Shown here: in pieces, positions 20,836 through 30,445 of the stretch | How the letters are laid out: every line of letters starts with the position of its first letter | Position numbering within the stretch: the stretch's first letter is position 1 | NCBI RefSeq assembly: GCF_963966145.1 | Contig: NC_091046.1 | Location: 22,878,001-22,942,000, forward strand | Source: Tenebrio molitor | Taxonomy: Eukaryota; Arthropoda; Insecta; Coleoptera; Tenebrionidae | Length of the DNA: 64,000 nucleotides | Direction of reading: 5' to 3' | Program-made: the position numbers and the translations under genes | Notes under the pieces: generated by a model | The model's input: only the letters and a program-made list of their open reading frames with translations | Databases searched by the model: none | What the model was told of the DNA's origin: nothing

Positions 20836-21177
20836 CAGAGGACTATTCCATGAGCTAACTTTGGCAATTTGGCAGCCAATCGGAAGAAGAAATTAACGCA
20901 GAAATCGAAGAAAATGTTTCCAACAACACAAAAAAGACACGTGAGTCCATTTGGAAGCAATTCTCAAGGCTGCATTCATTTGTTAAAAATTATTGCTGGG
21001 ACCACTAGTGGTATTACCGATACAATTTCCACGAGTGGGAATATTCGGTCCAGTTTTTTGAAACCATGGGAACAAATGTGTAAAATTGTGTTTTTATTGG
21101 TCCATTTTTAACAAATGACAGATGAATGGAATAGTCATTCGTATTTGATGATGTAATTATTGTTTAATACCGAGTGT

Positions 21178-21955
21178 ATACAGGGTGGTCCCGATAGAAC
21201 CTGCCAGAAGAAATCCAGTAATAGGTGACGATGAGTAGAACTCATACACAAAACATGTTTCTAATAAGTCCTTCCGTCCCGTTATACTTTTGTGGAGCTA
21301 CATCTCCATTTATGTAAGGCTGGTGCTGACTGATTCCAATACGATGGCGTTCCCGATCCTCCATTTAACCCCTCTGGATTTTAATTTTTGGGGCCACACG
21401 AACGATTTGGTATACGAAGTTGAAATAAATACAAAAGGCCAACTCCAGAAACGCGTAACAGACGCCGCGAGCCAGATTCGTAAAAACCCAGAAATGCCAA
21501 CTCTAATAACAAATAAATTCAATGGATTGAACGATAATTGATATTATTTAAGTCCAATGATGTTTTTAAATAATCACCAACAGTCTGTAGGTATTTTTCA
21601 ATAGAGTGCAAATACCTACGTCCGCTTTTAGAGGTAAACAGACTGGCAAAATTTGTGAGGTTAGGTTTTGATGTTTAAGTATAATTTATCTTTATTTTCT
21701 TAACCATGGTTTATTGTATTGAGCAAAACACAATGTTTAATAGCAAGCGGGACCAGATCATCATTTATAGCTACTCTGTATTATGATAATTTGTCCATTT
21801 TCCATCTGTGAACTTACAATGTTTGTCGTGTCTTTATCGTTTTTGTAAGTATATGAATATTACACAATACATTTTCAATAGCCAGCTTTTTTCGGAAATT
21901 TCGTCGGGCTCATTATCACTCGTGAAATACCCTGTATTTATATTATATTAGGTAA
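21178..21955 (+). mobile_element. Mariner-like element remnant
   Basis: It starts TATACAGGGTGGTCCCGATA and seems to end at GAAATACCCTGTATTTA (about 21925-21941); ACAGGGT-type ends are usual for insect mariner-like elements, the two ends matching only over ACAGGGT(A). The transposase tail 21338-21541 reads in the same direction. The rest of the gene is gone, so the element is a large deletion derivative. Confidence 0.55.
21338..21541 (+). pseudogene. Mariner/Tc1-like transposase, region of the third catalytic Asp
   Basis: HLTPLDFNFWGHTNDLVYEV corresponds to the (S-P)-D-L-T-P-L-D-F-x-L-W-G-x-L-K-x-x-V-Y motif around the third acidic residue of mariner/IS630 transposases, followed by QLQKRVTDAASQIRKNP. 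The expected Asp before L-T-P is replaced by His (ILHLTP), so even the fragment is mutated. Confidence 0.75.
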
Positions 21956-22089
21956 GGCCCGGTTTATTCACCTCCAAGCAACTTTATTTGAACGGTAATT
22001 ACTAATTACCATGGATCTACCAATAGCAAATTATAAATCATAGCAACTACTGGCCAGATAAATTTACTTGAAGGTGAATAAACCGGGCC
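21956..22089. mobile_element. MITE with GGCCCGG ends and TAA target duplication
   Basis: GGCCCGGTTTATTCACCTCC at 21956 pairs with the right arm ending AATAAACCGGGCC at 22089; CAAGCAACTTTATTTGA and AAATTTACTTGAAGG pair inside. TAA flanks both sides (21953-21955, 22090-22092). A 3-bp TWA duplication suggests the PIF/Harbinger type. A related element is at 30287-30416. Confidence 0.8.
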
Positions 22090-22098
22090 TAAGTAATA

Positions 22099-22209
22099 CG
22101 GTGCGATCAATTAAAAAATAAATCGAGTCGGCGTGTTACCTATGGCAACCCATGCTGTAGCATAGGCTCCAGAGCAAACTCGATTTATTTTTTAAATGAT
22201 CGCTCGGTA
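22099..22209. mobile_element. MITE of the GTGCGATC family
   Basis: ACGGTGCGATCAATTAAAAA pairs with TTTTTTAAATGATCGCTCGG at the right; AATAAATCGAGT pairs with ACTCGATTTATT. Same family as 2859-3550 and 49431-49547, with a different core. Confidence 0.75.
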
Positions 22210-22546
22210 TTTATATCCGGCGGCCTAACAACAACGCAAGCTCTATCATCATTCATCATTATCAATAAAGTTAAGCAATATTGGACGTGGTCAGTGTTTG
22301 GATGAGGAACGGCGATTCGTTGTTACTTCAGAACTTCTTCATAGCTTTCTTACTTGATTTCAGGATTACCTGTATCGATAATGTCGTATGAATAAACTCG
22401 TATGTCGTTAAAAATATTGAGCGTATTGTAACATAAATCATAATATAAAAAAGAAGCTTTCAAAGAAACTGACCATCATACTTATTAAGTATGTACCTAA
22501 TATACATATCTAATATTTCTATCGGAAATCTGCGTAATCTTATATA
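22210..22546. other. No gene seen
   Basis: AT-rich DNA. GGACGTGGTCAGTG and GAACGGCGATTCGTTGTTAC lie near 22285-22325; the latter recalls the Helitron-like start seen at 12270 but is too short to call. Confidence 0.35.
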
Positions 22547-24049
22547 CAGGTGTCCCAAAAATGGCGTACAAACTACTTACTACCTTATCGAGGATGTTTA
22601 AATGTACATGAAAAAAATATGGAAAAAATTTTTCCGACAAAAAAATCAATTTTACTGTCCCTCCGCCACCCGGCGGCACGGCAATTTTGAGTACATACAC
22701 TATTACGGATATTACTATCAAGTAATAGTGCAGTGCTTATCAACATAATTACCGGCGTCTCGCCTCCGCATTTTGACTTTGTTGTGTTTTATGTTCTGTG
22801 TCAATGTTAAGGAATTTCCTCACGATATGACATGAGTATAATAATATACCTTTTTGAATTTCAACTACCAATGTGTTCCCTAAATCCAGAAATTTTAAAT
22901 TTTTAAAAAGAGATTGCGGTACTATTCCCGTTGCTGAAATTATAAGTGGTAAAATAAATTTTTTTCTAAACTCCAAAGATTTCTCATAGCAGCGGAAAGC
23001 TCTAAATATTTATTAATTTTTGTGTTATATGTCTGTGTTATATTATGGGAATTTGGAACAGCTATATCTAAAAGATATGCTTGCTTTTGTTGTTTATTTA
23101 AAATAATAAGGTCTGGTCTGTTATGCTGAATGTGAATGTCAGTTAAAACTGTGCGATCAAAATATAATTTGTAATTGTCATTTTCTAAACAACTTTCTGG
23201 TTTATAAATGTAATGTGGTTGTGTATCCTAATAAATTGAATTTAACAGCTAAATTCATGTGTATAATTTTAGCGAATATATCGTGTCGTTTTTTATATTC
23301 GCTTTGAGCCAAAACGGTGCAAGAAGAAATGATGTGTTGAATGGTTTCTCCTTCAGTTCCGCAAATTCTACATTTATCGATGATCGACTTTAAACCGCAT
23401 ATGTGTTTTTTATAATTTCTTGTATTGATAACACGATCTTGTATTGCAAATATAAAACCCTCAGTCTCAGGGTGAATATTTGATTTCTTAAGCCATGCAT
23501 GAGAAGCCAGAATATTAATTTCTGGTTGTTCCAATTAGGTATATTTGGCTCAACAATATCTGAAATTATATTATCACTTAAATTTAAAGGTGTGTAACCT
23601 TTATCCGCTGAAACCAAAGCATTAAAAAAAGTGTTATCACGAGCTCTATTGAGAAAATAATTTTTTTTAGTGAAGCAATTTGATTGTGTTATTAACGATA
23701 ATACAATGTAAACAAAGATATATTCATACATCATTACCTTGCAATGTTACCGTAGAGGATTTAAAATAAGTTTTTCGATTTCCAAAGCTTCTAAATTCTC
23801 TATAATGCAGGATTAGATATTGGTAGTGAGTGATCTTGTACTTTGTGTTAACATGTACGATTAGACGTAGCTGTCATGACAATTTCATACATATATTTCA
23901 AAATAATTGACCTGTTAAGTGCCACTTTCAAAGACCGCCAAATCAGCAAATAAGTCCAATAGAATTTGTTTAACATTTTTCTGGCGTTTACGGTAATCTC
24001 TTCTACACCGTAGTGCACCGTTAGTACGCCATTTTTGGGACACCTGTAT
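22547..24049. mobile_element. Mariner-like repeat carrying a retrotransposon copy
   Basis: CAGGTGTCCCAAAAATGGCG at 22547 pairs with the right end CGCCATTTTTGGGACACCTG at 24049, flanked by TA. GTACAAAC...and ...GTTAGTAC continue the pairing. It contains the RLE retrotransposon copy 22657-23691 and then about 190 bp of other sequence before the conserved right part (23886-24049). Confidence 0.75.
22657..23691 (-). mobile_element. RLE retrotransposon, deleted copy
   Basis: On the minus strand it keeps part of the pre-endonuclease region (ending near 23545), the zinc finger CRICGTEGETIQHIISSC, the endonuclease region and the C-terminus with SQNAEARRR, plus the 3' UTR with GTGCCGCCGGGTGG. It is 5'-truncated at about 23691, and the segment matching 16540-16600 is deleted at 23537 (PEINI joined to IPNxIVEPN). 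Frames are broken at about 22976 and 23220. Confidence 0.85.
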
Positions 24050-24054
24050 ATCGT

Positions 24055-24404
24055 ATGATCAAAAAGTCTTTGGATCAGGGTTGCCGTGGAATTAACAAGC
24101 TATCTATGAAATTATTTATTTCAATTATTTTTGACATTTCCTGGACAACTTTCAAGTTAGCAGGTTATAATTCAAAATGTTTCAAAGAGAACATAAATTT
24201 TTTATTATTAAATCATACTACAGTAATGGAAATCGTGGTGAAAATGGTAATTGGGTTTATTCGCCTCGTTTATGTATAAATGAGTTCCGTGACAGATTAA
24301 CGCTATCTTGAAGTACAATGAAAACTACGGGCAGTAGAAGTAAATAATTCTATTGATGGTTTTTACATTTCATTGCTATCGCGATCCAAAGACTTTTTGA
24401 TCAT
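24055..24404 (+). mobile_element. TIR element with transposase N-terminal remnant
   Basis: ATGATCAAAAAGTCTTTGGA at 24055 pairs with TCCAAAGACTTTTTGATCAT ending at 24404, 22 bases perfect. The central reading frame 24177-24311 looks like the start of a transposase. Confidence 0.75.
24177..24311 (+). pseudogene. Possible transposase N-terminal domain, 44 codons
   Basis: ATG-initiated frame beginning MFQREHKFFIIKSYYSNGN, then WVYSPRLCINEFRDRLT and a stop. The layout (F-I-x-x-Y-Y-x-N-G ... S-x-x-x-x-x-x-x-F-R-x-R) matches the N-terminal DUF4817-type helix-turn-helix of IS630/mariner-like transposases. Being in the middle of an intact pair of TIRs, it is most likely what remains of that element's gene. 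Confidence 0.5.
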
Positions 24405-24416
24405 CTCTAAATACAG

Positions 24417-24783
24417 GTGTCCCCAAAAAAAAAGACGAGGCCATAAGTCTCTTATTTATTGGAGGGTTTTAATTATTTACACACCAAATTAAATGGTAAA
24501 TGGCTACAAAAAGCCCTAATAAATTCCCGTATACTCGTAGCCCTAAGGGCTTCAAGGCTAAACTGTCAAAAAATATTTTTTTTATGGGAACACATTTTTT
24601 TTTTAGTAATTCTAATAGAGATTTTTATTCTCAAAACAACAATGTATCACAAGAAGTATACACTTACATACCAAAAATACAAAAAAAAAAATTAAAAAAC
24701 GCTACTATCGTCTATACTCCATTTTGCAATCCCATATGTTATTATTTCTCATTTGTTTTTCCAGCTAACTTACTTTGGTTATT
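24417..24783 (+). mobile_element. Mariner-derived repeat
   Basis: CAGGTGTCCCCAAAAAAAAA, CTTATTTATTGGAGGGTTTT and CACACCAAATTAAATGG match the 5' region of the mariner at 31131-31048 (minus), up to the bases around its start codon (ATGGCTACAAAA). After that the sequence differs and recurs at 31200-31360, and inverted at 36330-36690, with the module TTTGTTTTTCCAGCTAACTT near 24760. A deletion derivative of the mariner is the simplest reading. Confidence 0.6.
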
Positions 24784-24832
24784 ATACAGGGTCTCTCAGA
24801 ACTGGCGAACCAAAATAATACGGTGAAATCAA

Positions 24833-25085
24833 CACTCGTGGGCCTTTAAAACGCTCGTTCCACTCGCGTTTTAAACTGGCCCACTTGTGCCAAAAAAGCC
24901 CAATTGACACACGAACGAGTTGAATACAATGTTTTTTTGTTCGACGAGCCCCTTAAAAGCTCCAAATCGCTTAAAATCTTTAAAATTAGCTTGACGTTTC
25001 GTTTTGACAATTGGTGGCATTTATCAAAATCCGTTCACATAGGAGAAAATTCTCAAATTCTGACAGCGTCGAACAAAAAAAAAAC
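24833..25085. repeat. Foldback with CACTCGTGGGCC motif, inverted copy
   Basis: Starts CACTCGTGGGCCTTTAAAAC and contains CACTTGTGCCAAAAAAGCCC; GTTCGACGAGCC, TTGACGTTTCGTTTTGACAA and AAATCCGTTCACATAGGAGA follow, an inverted copy of 50085-50250. The adjoining 48 bp (24785-24831) repeat 12296-12345. Confidence 0.65.
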
Positions 25086-25683
25086 TGTTTCGGGGGTAAA
25101 TACACAAGAACTTATTTTTATAATACACGAAAGTTTTGTTGCAACGAAAAAAAACTCGAAGTCAAGTCATGATAAAATCGCGACAGCTTTAGCTGGAGCG
25201 GTTTTGTCTAATGCTTTTGATCGAGAGTTTTTTCCAGGAGGCAACAAAACTTGAATGAATCAAAAATAAAATTATCCCGATTTAAAATCAATAAAATCAA
25301 GATCGAGTGTATTTTAGGGAGATTAATACAAGACAATTCCATAAACACTGTCCAAAACGACTTAGTGAATTCATTTCGAATACAAATGATGCGACATTGA
25401 TGCGAATTAATTTGACAGCTCTGGCGAAACAATCGAGCTACTCGCATTTTAATTAGTTATAAAAGAGCTACGTTGCGTTTAATCGCGATAAAAAGCTACC
25501 TTGCTTTTAATCAGTTAACAAATAATCTGATTGGTCAGAATTTGAAAAAATCACCACGGTGAATGGTCGAATATTATGGAGTGTATTAATAGTTTTTTTT
25601 CACTACTAGTCTTAGAAGGCGTCATTACTGAGTCTCGAACTGAACCCAGAAGTAGAATTTCTCTCCTACTAGTTAATAATTTT
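25086..25683. other. No gene seen
   Basis: ORFs at 24904-25254 (plus) and 25208-25447 (minus) run from the foldback into AT-rich DNA and show no family pattern. Confidence 0.4.
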
Positions 25684-25905
25684 TCATTATTAACCAGTGG
25701 TTAATAATGAACAGCAGGCACCTAGCAACGAAAGATTTTCTTTGATTTTATTGGTTAACGTGGACAGACCATTTTCAATTTTCATAGCAACCGTTGAAAA
25801 ATGAGAACTCGGATCGTCGCATCGGACAAAATAATTTAATTAATAATTATTATTAGAAAGGGTTTTAACTTTTAACGTATCTAGTAGTGAAACAAATAAT
25901 ATATA

Positions 25906-25996
25906 CACCACGGTAGAGAAGACAATTTTAAGCCTCGCTTCTTTATTATAAACTACCTCGGCTTAAAAAAATGTCTTCTCTACCTTGGTGTATAAT
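25906..25996. repeat. Small foldback, copy 1
   Basis: TATACACCACGGTAGAGAAG pairs with CTTCTCTACCTTGGTGTATA; ACAATTTTAAGCC pairs with GGCTTAAAAAAATGT. The loop contains CCTCGCTTC. The second copy is at 26797-26889. Confidence 0.8.
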
Positions 25997-26504
25997 TACT
26001 ATTCCGATAAATGGGTTTCTTTAATTTTTATTGACTAATTAATAATAATCATAATCAAATAGGGAAAATACAAATATCGGTTTGGCAGCTCTGTATATCA
26101 GAAAGTTTGACATTTGTTCGGGGAGCCGACAGCCCTGCATCAAAAAGATTTATTCGGGGGCCATCACATTACGAGCTGTCCTATTCAGCTCTACCATAAA
26201 CGGTCTTGAATTCCAGCTTTCTTTGACTTGATATTTGATCGCAATTTTCACTATTACCTTTATAATTCAAAGTCGGAAGTGGATCAATCAAAAAGGTGAG
26301 GAGTTCTGTAACTAGTAGAGAAAAAAAACTTTCAATATTTGGACCAATTTGATATTAAGTCGCTATAAAGTTAGCTCCATCACAAAAATTTAATTGAAAA
26401 AAATTGATCATGCTCAATCATAGAATATTAATTGTAGATTGTGCCTACCGAGTTTCAGAATTTTTGGACAATTATTAAATGTGTAATCGCAAAAATGGTA
26501 AGTG

Positions 26505-26762
26505 TTGGACCAGCCTGTATGTAGAGAACATTCTCTAAGAAGCTGTTGTCCCATTTTCTCATTCTATTGGTGATGGATTTGTGTTAATGCACGACAATGC
26601 CAGACCACATGTGGCAAATGTGGTAAATAATTCTCTGGATGAGATTGGCATCAGAAGATTTAATTGGCCAGCATGAAGTCCCGATCTTAATCCCATTGAG
26701 CATCTTTGGGATCAACTTCAACAACGCATTAGACTTCGTTCTATGCTACCAGAAAATCTTAT
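26505..26762 (+). pseudogene. Tc1-like transposase fragment, second and third catalytic motifs
   Basis: FVLMHDNARPHVANVVNNSL carries the second catalytic Asp (H-D-N-A-R-P-H), and SPDLNPIEHLWDQLQQRIR carries the third acidic residue region (S-P-D-L-N-P-I-E-H-L-W-D), 34 residues apart as in DD34E Tc1-type enzymes. Two stops interrupt it: TAA after YVENIL and TGA after WPA, directly before SPDLN. It ends abruptly at about 26762 where repeat DNA begins. Confidence 0.85.
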
Positions 26763-26796
26763 TATTTTTTTCACTACTAGATCCGTTAAAACACCG

Positions 26797-26889
26797 TTAT
26801 ATACACCACGCTAGAGAAGACAATTTTAAGCCTCGCTTCTTTAAACTACCTCGGTTTAAAAAAATGTCTTCTCTACCTTGGCGTATAAC
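26797..26889. repeat. Small foldback, copy 2
   Basis: Same hairpin as 25906-25996 with a few substitutions (CACCACGCTAGAG, CTACCTTGGCGTATA) and a shorter loop. Confidence 0.8.
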
Positions 26890-27080
26890 ATACTATTTTT
26901 CACTACTAGATCCGTTAAAACCCTTTCTAATAATAATTATTAATTAAATTTGTTTGTCCGATGCGACGATCCGAGTTCTCATTTTTCAACGGTTGCTATG
27001 AAAATTGAAAATCGTCTGTCTACGTTAACCAATAAAATCAAAGAAAATCTTTCGTTGCTAGATGACGGCTGTTCATTATT

Positions 27081-27419
27081 GACCTTGGTTAATAATTACT
27101 ATTATTAACGATTAGAAAAAAAACGGTTCAGTTGGGCGGTTTTTTTTTGCCGGTCAGTGTATATTGACAATTCAATAAGTATCCCAGTTTTATTTGTCCA
27201 TCGACCGTAGGTACCTACTTAGATGTTCGAATAACATCTTAGGTTATTGCAAATTGAATTGGTTTTTCTTTTTCCTACGACACTATTGGAAAGATGTCAA
27301 TTGAGTAGGCATGAAAGTTGACAATTTGATTAATCTTTCAAAAATTCGTACGTTATTATAACATTGTTTATCTGAAACGAGCGCTCAGAAGCAAGAGAAA
27401 CGTCAAAAATTTTGGAAGA
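27081..27419. other. No gene seen
   Basis: AT-rich DNA between the composite inverted repeat and the LINE tail insertion; no supported feature. Confidence 0.4.
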
Positions 27420-27457
27420 AATTGTGAGCTATGCAAAAGATATTCTGAACGCTCGAA

Positions 27458-27500
<43 letters not shown>

Positions 27501-27858
27501 ACTGACTCAACAGGCAAGAGCCCATTAAAAGAGTCAGATGAAATGTAAAGTAAAAAGAGTAGGTAACAAACACGACACAATGAGAAGAAATGAGAAATGT
27601 AAAATAGAAGAGAAAAGAAAAAAAAATAGCAAAATAGAAATTTGAAAAAGCCAATTGAAGCGGAGACAGACGAAACTGACTAACATTCAGAGGGTCGTTT
27701 ACAATATATAAACAACAGTCGCTATACAAGCAGTGGAGTCCGACAAAGCTGTGCATGCCCAGCAGCTTAATATTTTTACAACATTGCCTGCAATACGTAT
27801 TGCAAACGCCCCAAAAAGTTAAATACGGATAATTGTGAGCGTTCAGAATATCTTTTGC
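27420..27858 (-). mobile_element. LINE 3'-end insertion with (ATT)n tail and inverted copy of its flank
   Basis: A minus-strand element end: its ATT-repeat tail lies at 27458-27498, and its 5'-truncated start near 27830. Direct repeats AATTGTGAGC flank it (27420-27429, 27831-27840), as expected for a target duplication. Between the left one and the tail there is an extra GCAAAAGATATTCTGAACGC (27433-27454), which is the inverse of the right flank at 27837-27858. The long ORF 27403-27870, rich in Ile from the repeat, is not coding. Confidence 0.65.
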
Positions 27859-27932
27859 CAAACTATACAAACGGTTATCGGATTTGTAGAAAACGATGGA
27901 TATAGACAGCGAATCGTGAATCGTCTATTAAT

Positions 27933-28158
27933 ATGGAATGTACATCATCAGAAGTACTTGAAGCCGCAAAAAATAATTATCTCAACTTATTAACACCTAA
28001 ATCCAGGGACAGGTACGAGTTTTCCAACAAACATTTTATGGATTGGCGAAATATTAAAGGAATAAAATCGTATTTTTCTAAAAATGTACTGATAGCTTAC
28101 GAGTACATTGGAGAGTTATCTGAAAAACTCAAACCCAGTTCTTTATGGACTCAGTATT
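27933..28158 (+). CDS. Crypton-like (tyrosine-recombinase N-terminal) domain, partial
   Basis: MECTSSEVLEAAKNNYLNLL, TPKSRDRYEFSNKHFMDWR, SKNVLIAYEYIGELSEKLKP and SSLWTQYS form the all-helical N-terminal domain found in Crypton-derived and related insect proteins (L-L-P-x-K-S-x-x-x-Y-E ... N-V-L-L-A-Y-F-x-E-L ... K-P-S-S-L-W-x-x-Y-S). The family match breaks right after Y-S, where repeat sequence starts; the rest of the domain and any catalytic part are not found. The reading frame carries on to 28328 only through a hAT insertion. A related piece is at 41155-41342. Confidence 0.6.
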
Positions 28159-28203
28159 CTGGTATCAGCGCACGTCATTTCGGCGCTGACATATCGGCGC
28201 TCA

Positions 28204-29725
28204 GCGTCGTAGCTAGGGGCTGGCCAGACGGGCGGCTGCCAGGGGTGCAACCCTCAGGGGGGCGCATTTTGCCAACCCGCAGCATACGGGCTACTGGGGC
28301 TCAGATACACATTAAAACATGGTGCTAAGCCATATAAAAATTTTACAACTGAATGAATATGCCAGATTTTTACCATGTAGTGCTCACTACCTAAATTTAG
28401 TTGGAGTTCATGCATCTTGTGTAACACCAGAAATGACTACGTTTTTCGGCACAGTACAAAATATTTTTAATTATTTTTCCGGTTCAATTGAACGTTGGCA
28501 AGGTTTATCAAATTTAAAATTGAGTTGAAGGGTCATTCTAATACGAGATGGTCATCAAAATATAATTCAATTCACGCATTGCGTACTCAACTACCGCAAA
28601 TATTGAAAACATTACATACCATTGCAGAAGGAACTGATGAAAGGAGAACATATACGTCTGATTCAATATCTTCAGCCAAAATCATTTTAAAAATGATTAA
28701 TTTCGAATTTATTTGTTTACAGGTGGTATGGGATCATCTTTTTAGAAGTATTGATAATGTTAATCGCATTTTACAGGAAAAAAACAGTTTCCATTGAGGT
28801 TGCATCAAAACACTTGCAAGGCCTGGTAAATTTTTTGAATTATTTCAGACAAAATCAAATTGAATTCAGCAAAAAATCTAGCTAATGAATTATTGGTTAA
28901 GCCGGAATTTGCTGAAAAACGTAAAGGAAAAGTTAAAACAATGTTTGACGAAAGGTTCAAAGATGAGGCGGTCATAATGACACCACTTCAAAAGTTCAAA
29001 GTTCAGCTTTACTGTTTACTAGACACACTTATTCAGCAAATGGGATGGAGATTTCAAAGTTTAGCCGCCGTAGCTTCTGATTTTGATTTCTTAACAGGAC
29101 GTTCGTTGCATAAATCCTCCATCGAAGAACTAAAGAAATCCGCAGCTGATCTTGCATTAAAGTACAAAGACGATTTAAATCCTAACGAGTTGTGTTTAGA
29201 GGTAGAAAGCTACAAACACCAAATAAAATCACTGTTTCCTGATTTTAAAAATGCAGATTACATTATACTTCTTAATTGCCATGAAAAGTATGGCTTAAAA
29301 ACCAGTTATCCCAATATATCCCAATATATTGCACTTCGACTAGCATTGACGCTACTTGTAACTTCTGCTAGCTGTGAAAGATCTTTCAGCAAGTTGAAAT
29401 TAATAAAAAATTACTTACGATCGCAAATTGGTCAAGAACGTTTTATTGCAAAAACTATTAATGTAGACCATATTATTGACAAATTGGCATCAGAAAAAGC
29501 CAGAAAAGTAAAGTTTTAAAAGATGTTATAATGTCTTAATTAACGAACTCGTATTGTATTGTTAAGTTTCGTACATAACAGTAAGAACTAGTTTTAAGCT
29601 TAAATGTTTATAAAGAATAAATTTCACTTGCAAAGTTGTGTTGTTTCTCTTCCTAGAAAATAAGTCTAGAGGGGCGCGAAATTCAAATCTTGCCAGGGGC
29701 GCTCATGACTCTAGCTACGACGCTG
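28204..29725 (+). mobile_element. hAT element (ZMYM1-like) with 8-bp target duplications
   Basis: The ends are CAGCGTCGTAGCTAGGGG at 28204 and CTAGCTACGACGCTG ending at 29725. TCGGCGCT flanks both sides exactly (28196-28203, 29726-29733), the 8-bp duplication diagnostic of hAT elements. The left end is strongly GC-rich. At 1,522 bp it is shorter than usual because the 5' part of the transposase is missing. Confidence 0.92.
28319..29519 (+). pseudogene. hAT transposase (ZMYM1-like), N-truncated and frameshifted
   Basis: Three pieces read in order. 28319-28528: LPCSAHYLNLVGVHASC (the C-x(2)-H region near the active site) and VQNIFNYFSGSIERW. 28495-28797, after a shift: LKGHSNTRWSSKYNSIHAL (the T-R-W-x-S/x motif). 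28860-29519: ASDFDFLTG and, at the C-terminus, LRLALTLLVTSASCERSFSK then LKLIKNYLRSQIGQERF, the hAT dimerisation domain. Stops separate the pieces near 28528 and 28797. The first catalytic Asp region is absent. The dimerisation piece is 219 codons without a stop. Confidence 0.9.
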
Positions 29726-29790
29726 TCGGCGCTATGTCAATTCGGTGCACTTTCAACTCGGCGCAAAGACAAATCGGCGCAAAGTCAAAT
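29726..29790 (+). repeat. TCGGCGC tandem array (continues 28178-28203)
   Basis: Leaving out the hAT insertion, five units of about 16 bp follow each other: TTTCGGCGC and TATCGGCGC at 28180-28202, then AATTCGGTGC, AACTCGGCGC and AAATCGGCGC at 29738-29779. The array is in one orientation. It begins directly after the Crypton-like coding sequence stops matching its family, so it marks an insertion there. It resembles in design the terminal arrays at 2899 and 46338. Confidence 0.55.
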
Positions 29791-29868
29791 TTCAACAGGG
29801 ACTCAATGAAACTAAAATTAGGTACGTTGTTGGAATTCAGCCCACAATTTTTCGTAAAAACTACTTGA

Positions 29869-30286
29869 GAGGAATTGCTCAATATTTTAAACTGCAGGCT
29901 AATAATTAATTCTAAATTTCAATTTCATGTTTGATTAATTAGTTCTTTTAATTAGGTAGATTAATTTTATTGTATTAATAATTAATCTTTTACTCCTATT
30001 GTATATTACTGTAATTATTAAAATGTTTTTATTGCGGGGCCTCATAACATGAGTGAGACTAGTATCGCCGATAGGTGGCGCTCCTGGCGGTAGTGGAAAT
30101 CTGTCTACTAGTTGGTCTAACGTTGCGAGGCTGCGGCACATCCAAAATTTGTGTGGGTTTTCAATGTCAACTGCGAAGGGATAATCATTTATAATGACCC
30201 TGTAGTACCCGTTTTGCTTTTATACAAAAACTATTTATCCAATTAACAACAATTATTTATTCTTATAAACTATAAAGATTGACTAA
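29869..30286. other. No gene seen
   Basis: AT-rich DNA with one GC-richer block at 30040-30140 (CGCCGATAGGTGGCGCTCCT). No ORF or inverted repeat was supported. Confidence 0.4.
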
Positions 30287-30416
30287 GGCCCGGTTGTATA
30301 AAGCGATGTCAATTCGTTGTTAAAGTTAACATACTGTTAAGCGATCTGATTGGGGAATATTTAACATTGAATTTGAATCAGCCAATCAAATGGTCGGAGC
30401 TTTATGCAACCGGGCC
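30287..30416. mobile_element. MITE with GGCCCGG ends
   Basis: GGCCCGGTTGTATAAAGC at 30287 pairs with GCTTTATGCAACCGGGCC ending at 30416. Flanks are TAA on the left and TTA on the right. The related element at 21956 has TAA on both sides. Confidence 0.75.
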
Positions 30417-30445
30417 TTATTTTTCTACACAGTTTCCACCTAGAG

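Larger units (their letters stand above)
25684..27080. mobile_element. Composite large inverted repeat around a Tc1 fragment
   Basis: The left arm (about 25700-25890) and right arm (about 26900-27080) are inverted copies sharing AACAGC..., CAACGAAAGATTTTCTTTGA, GGTTGCTATGAAAATTGAAA and GTCCGATGCGACGATCCGAG. At the inner side of each arm sits a ~90-bp foldback (25906-25996, 26797-26889). The Tc1-type transposase fragment 26505-26762 lies between. TCACTACTAGATCCGTTAAA is present twice at the right (26770 and 26899), framing the small foldback. Confidence 0.65.

Noticed and set aside
27403..27870. 155-codon minus ORF with a poly-Ile tract
   Set aside because: The Ile run is the translation of the ATT tail of a LINE; the remainder is its 3' UTR.
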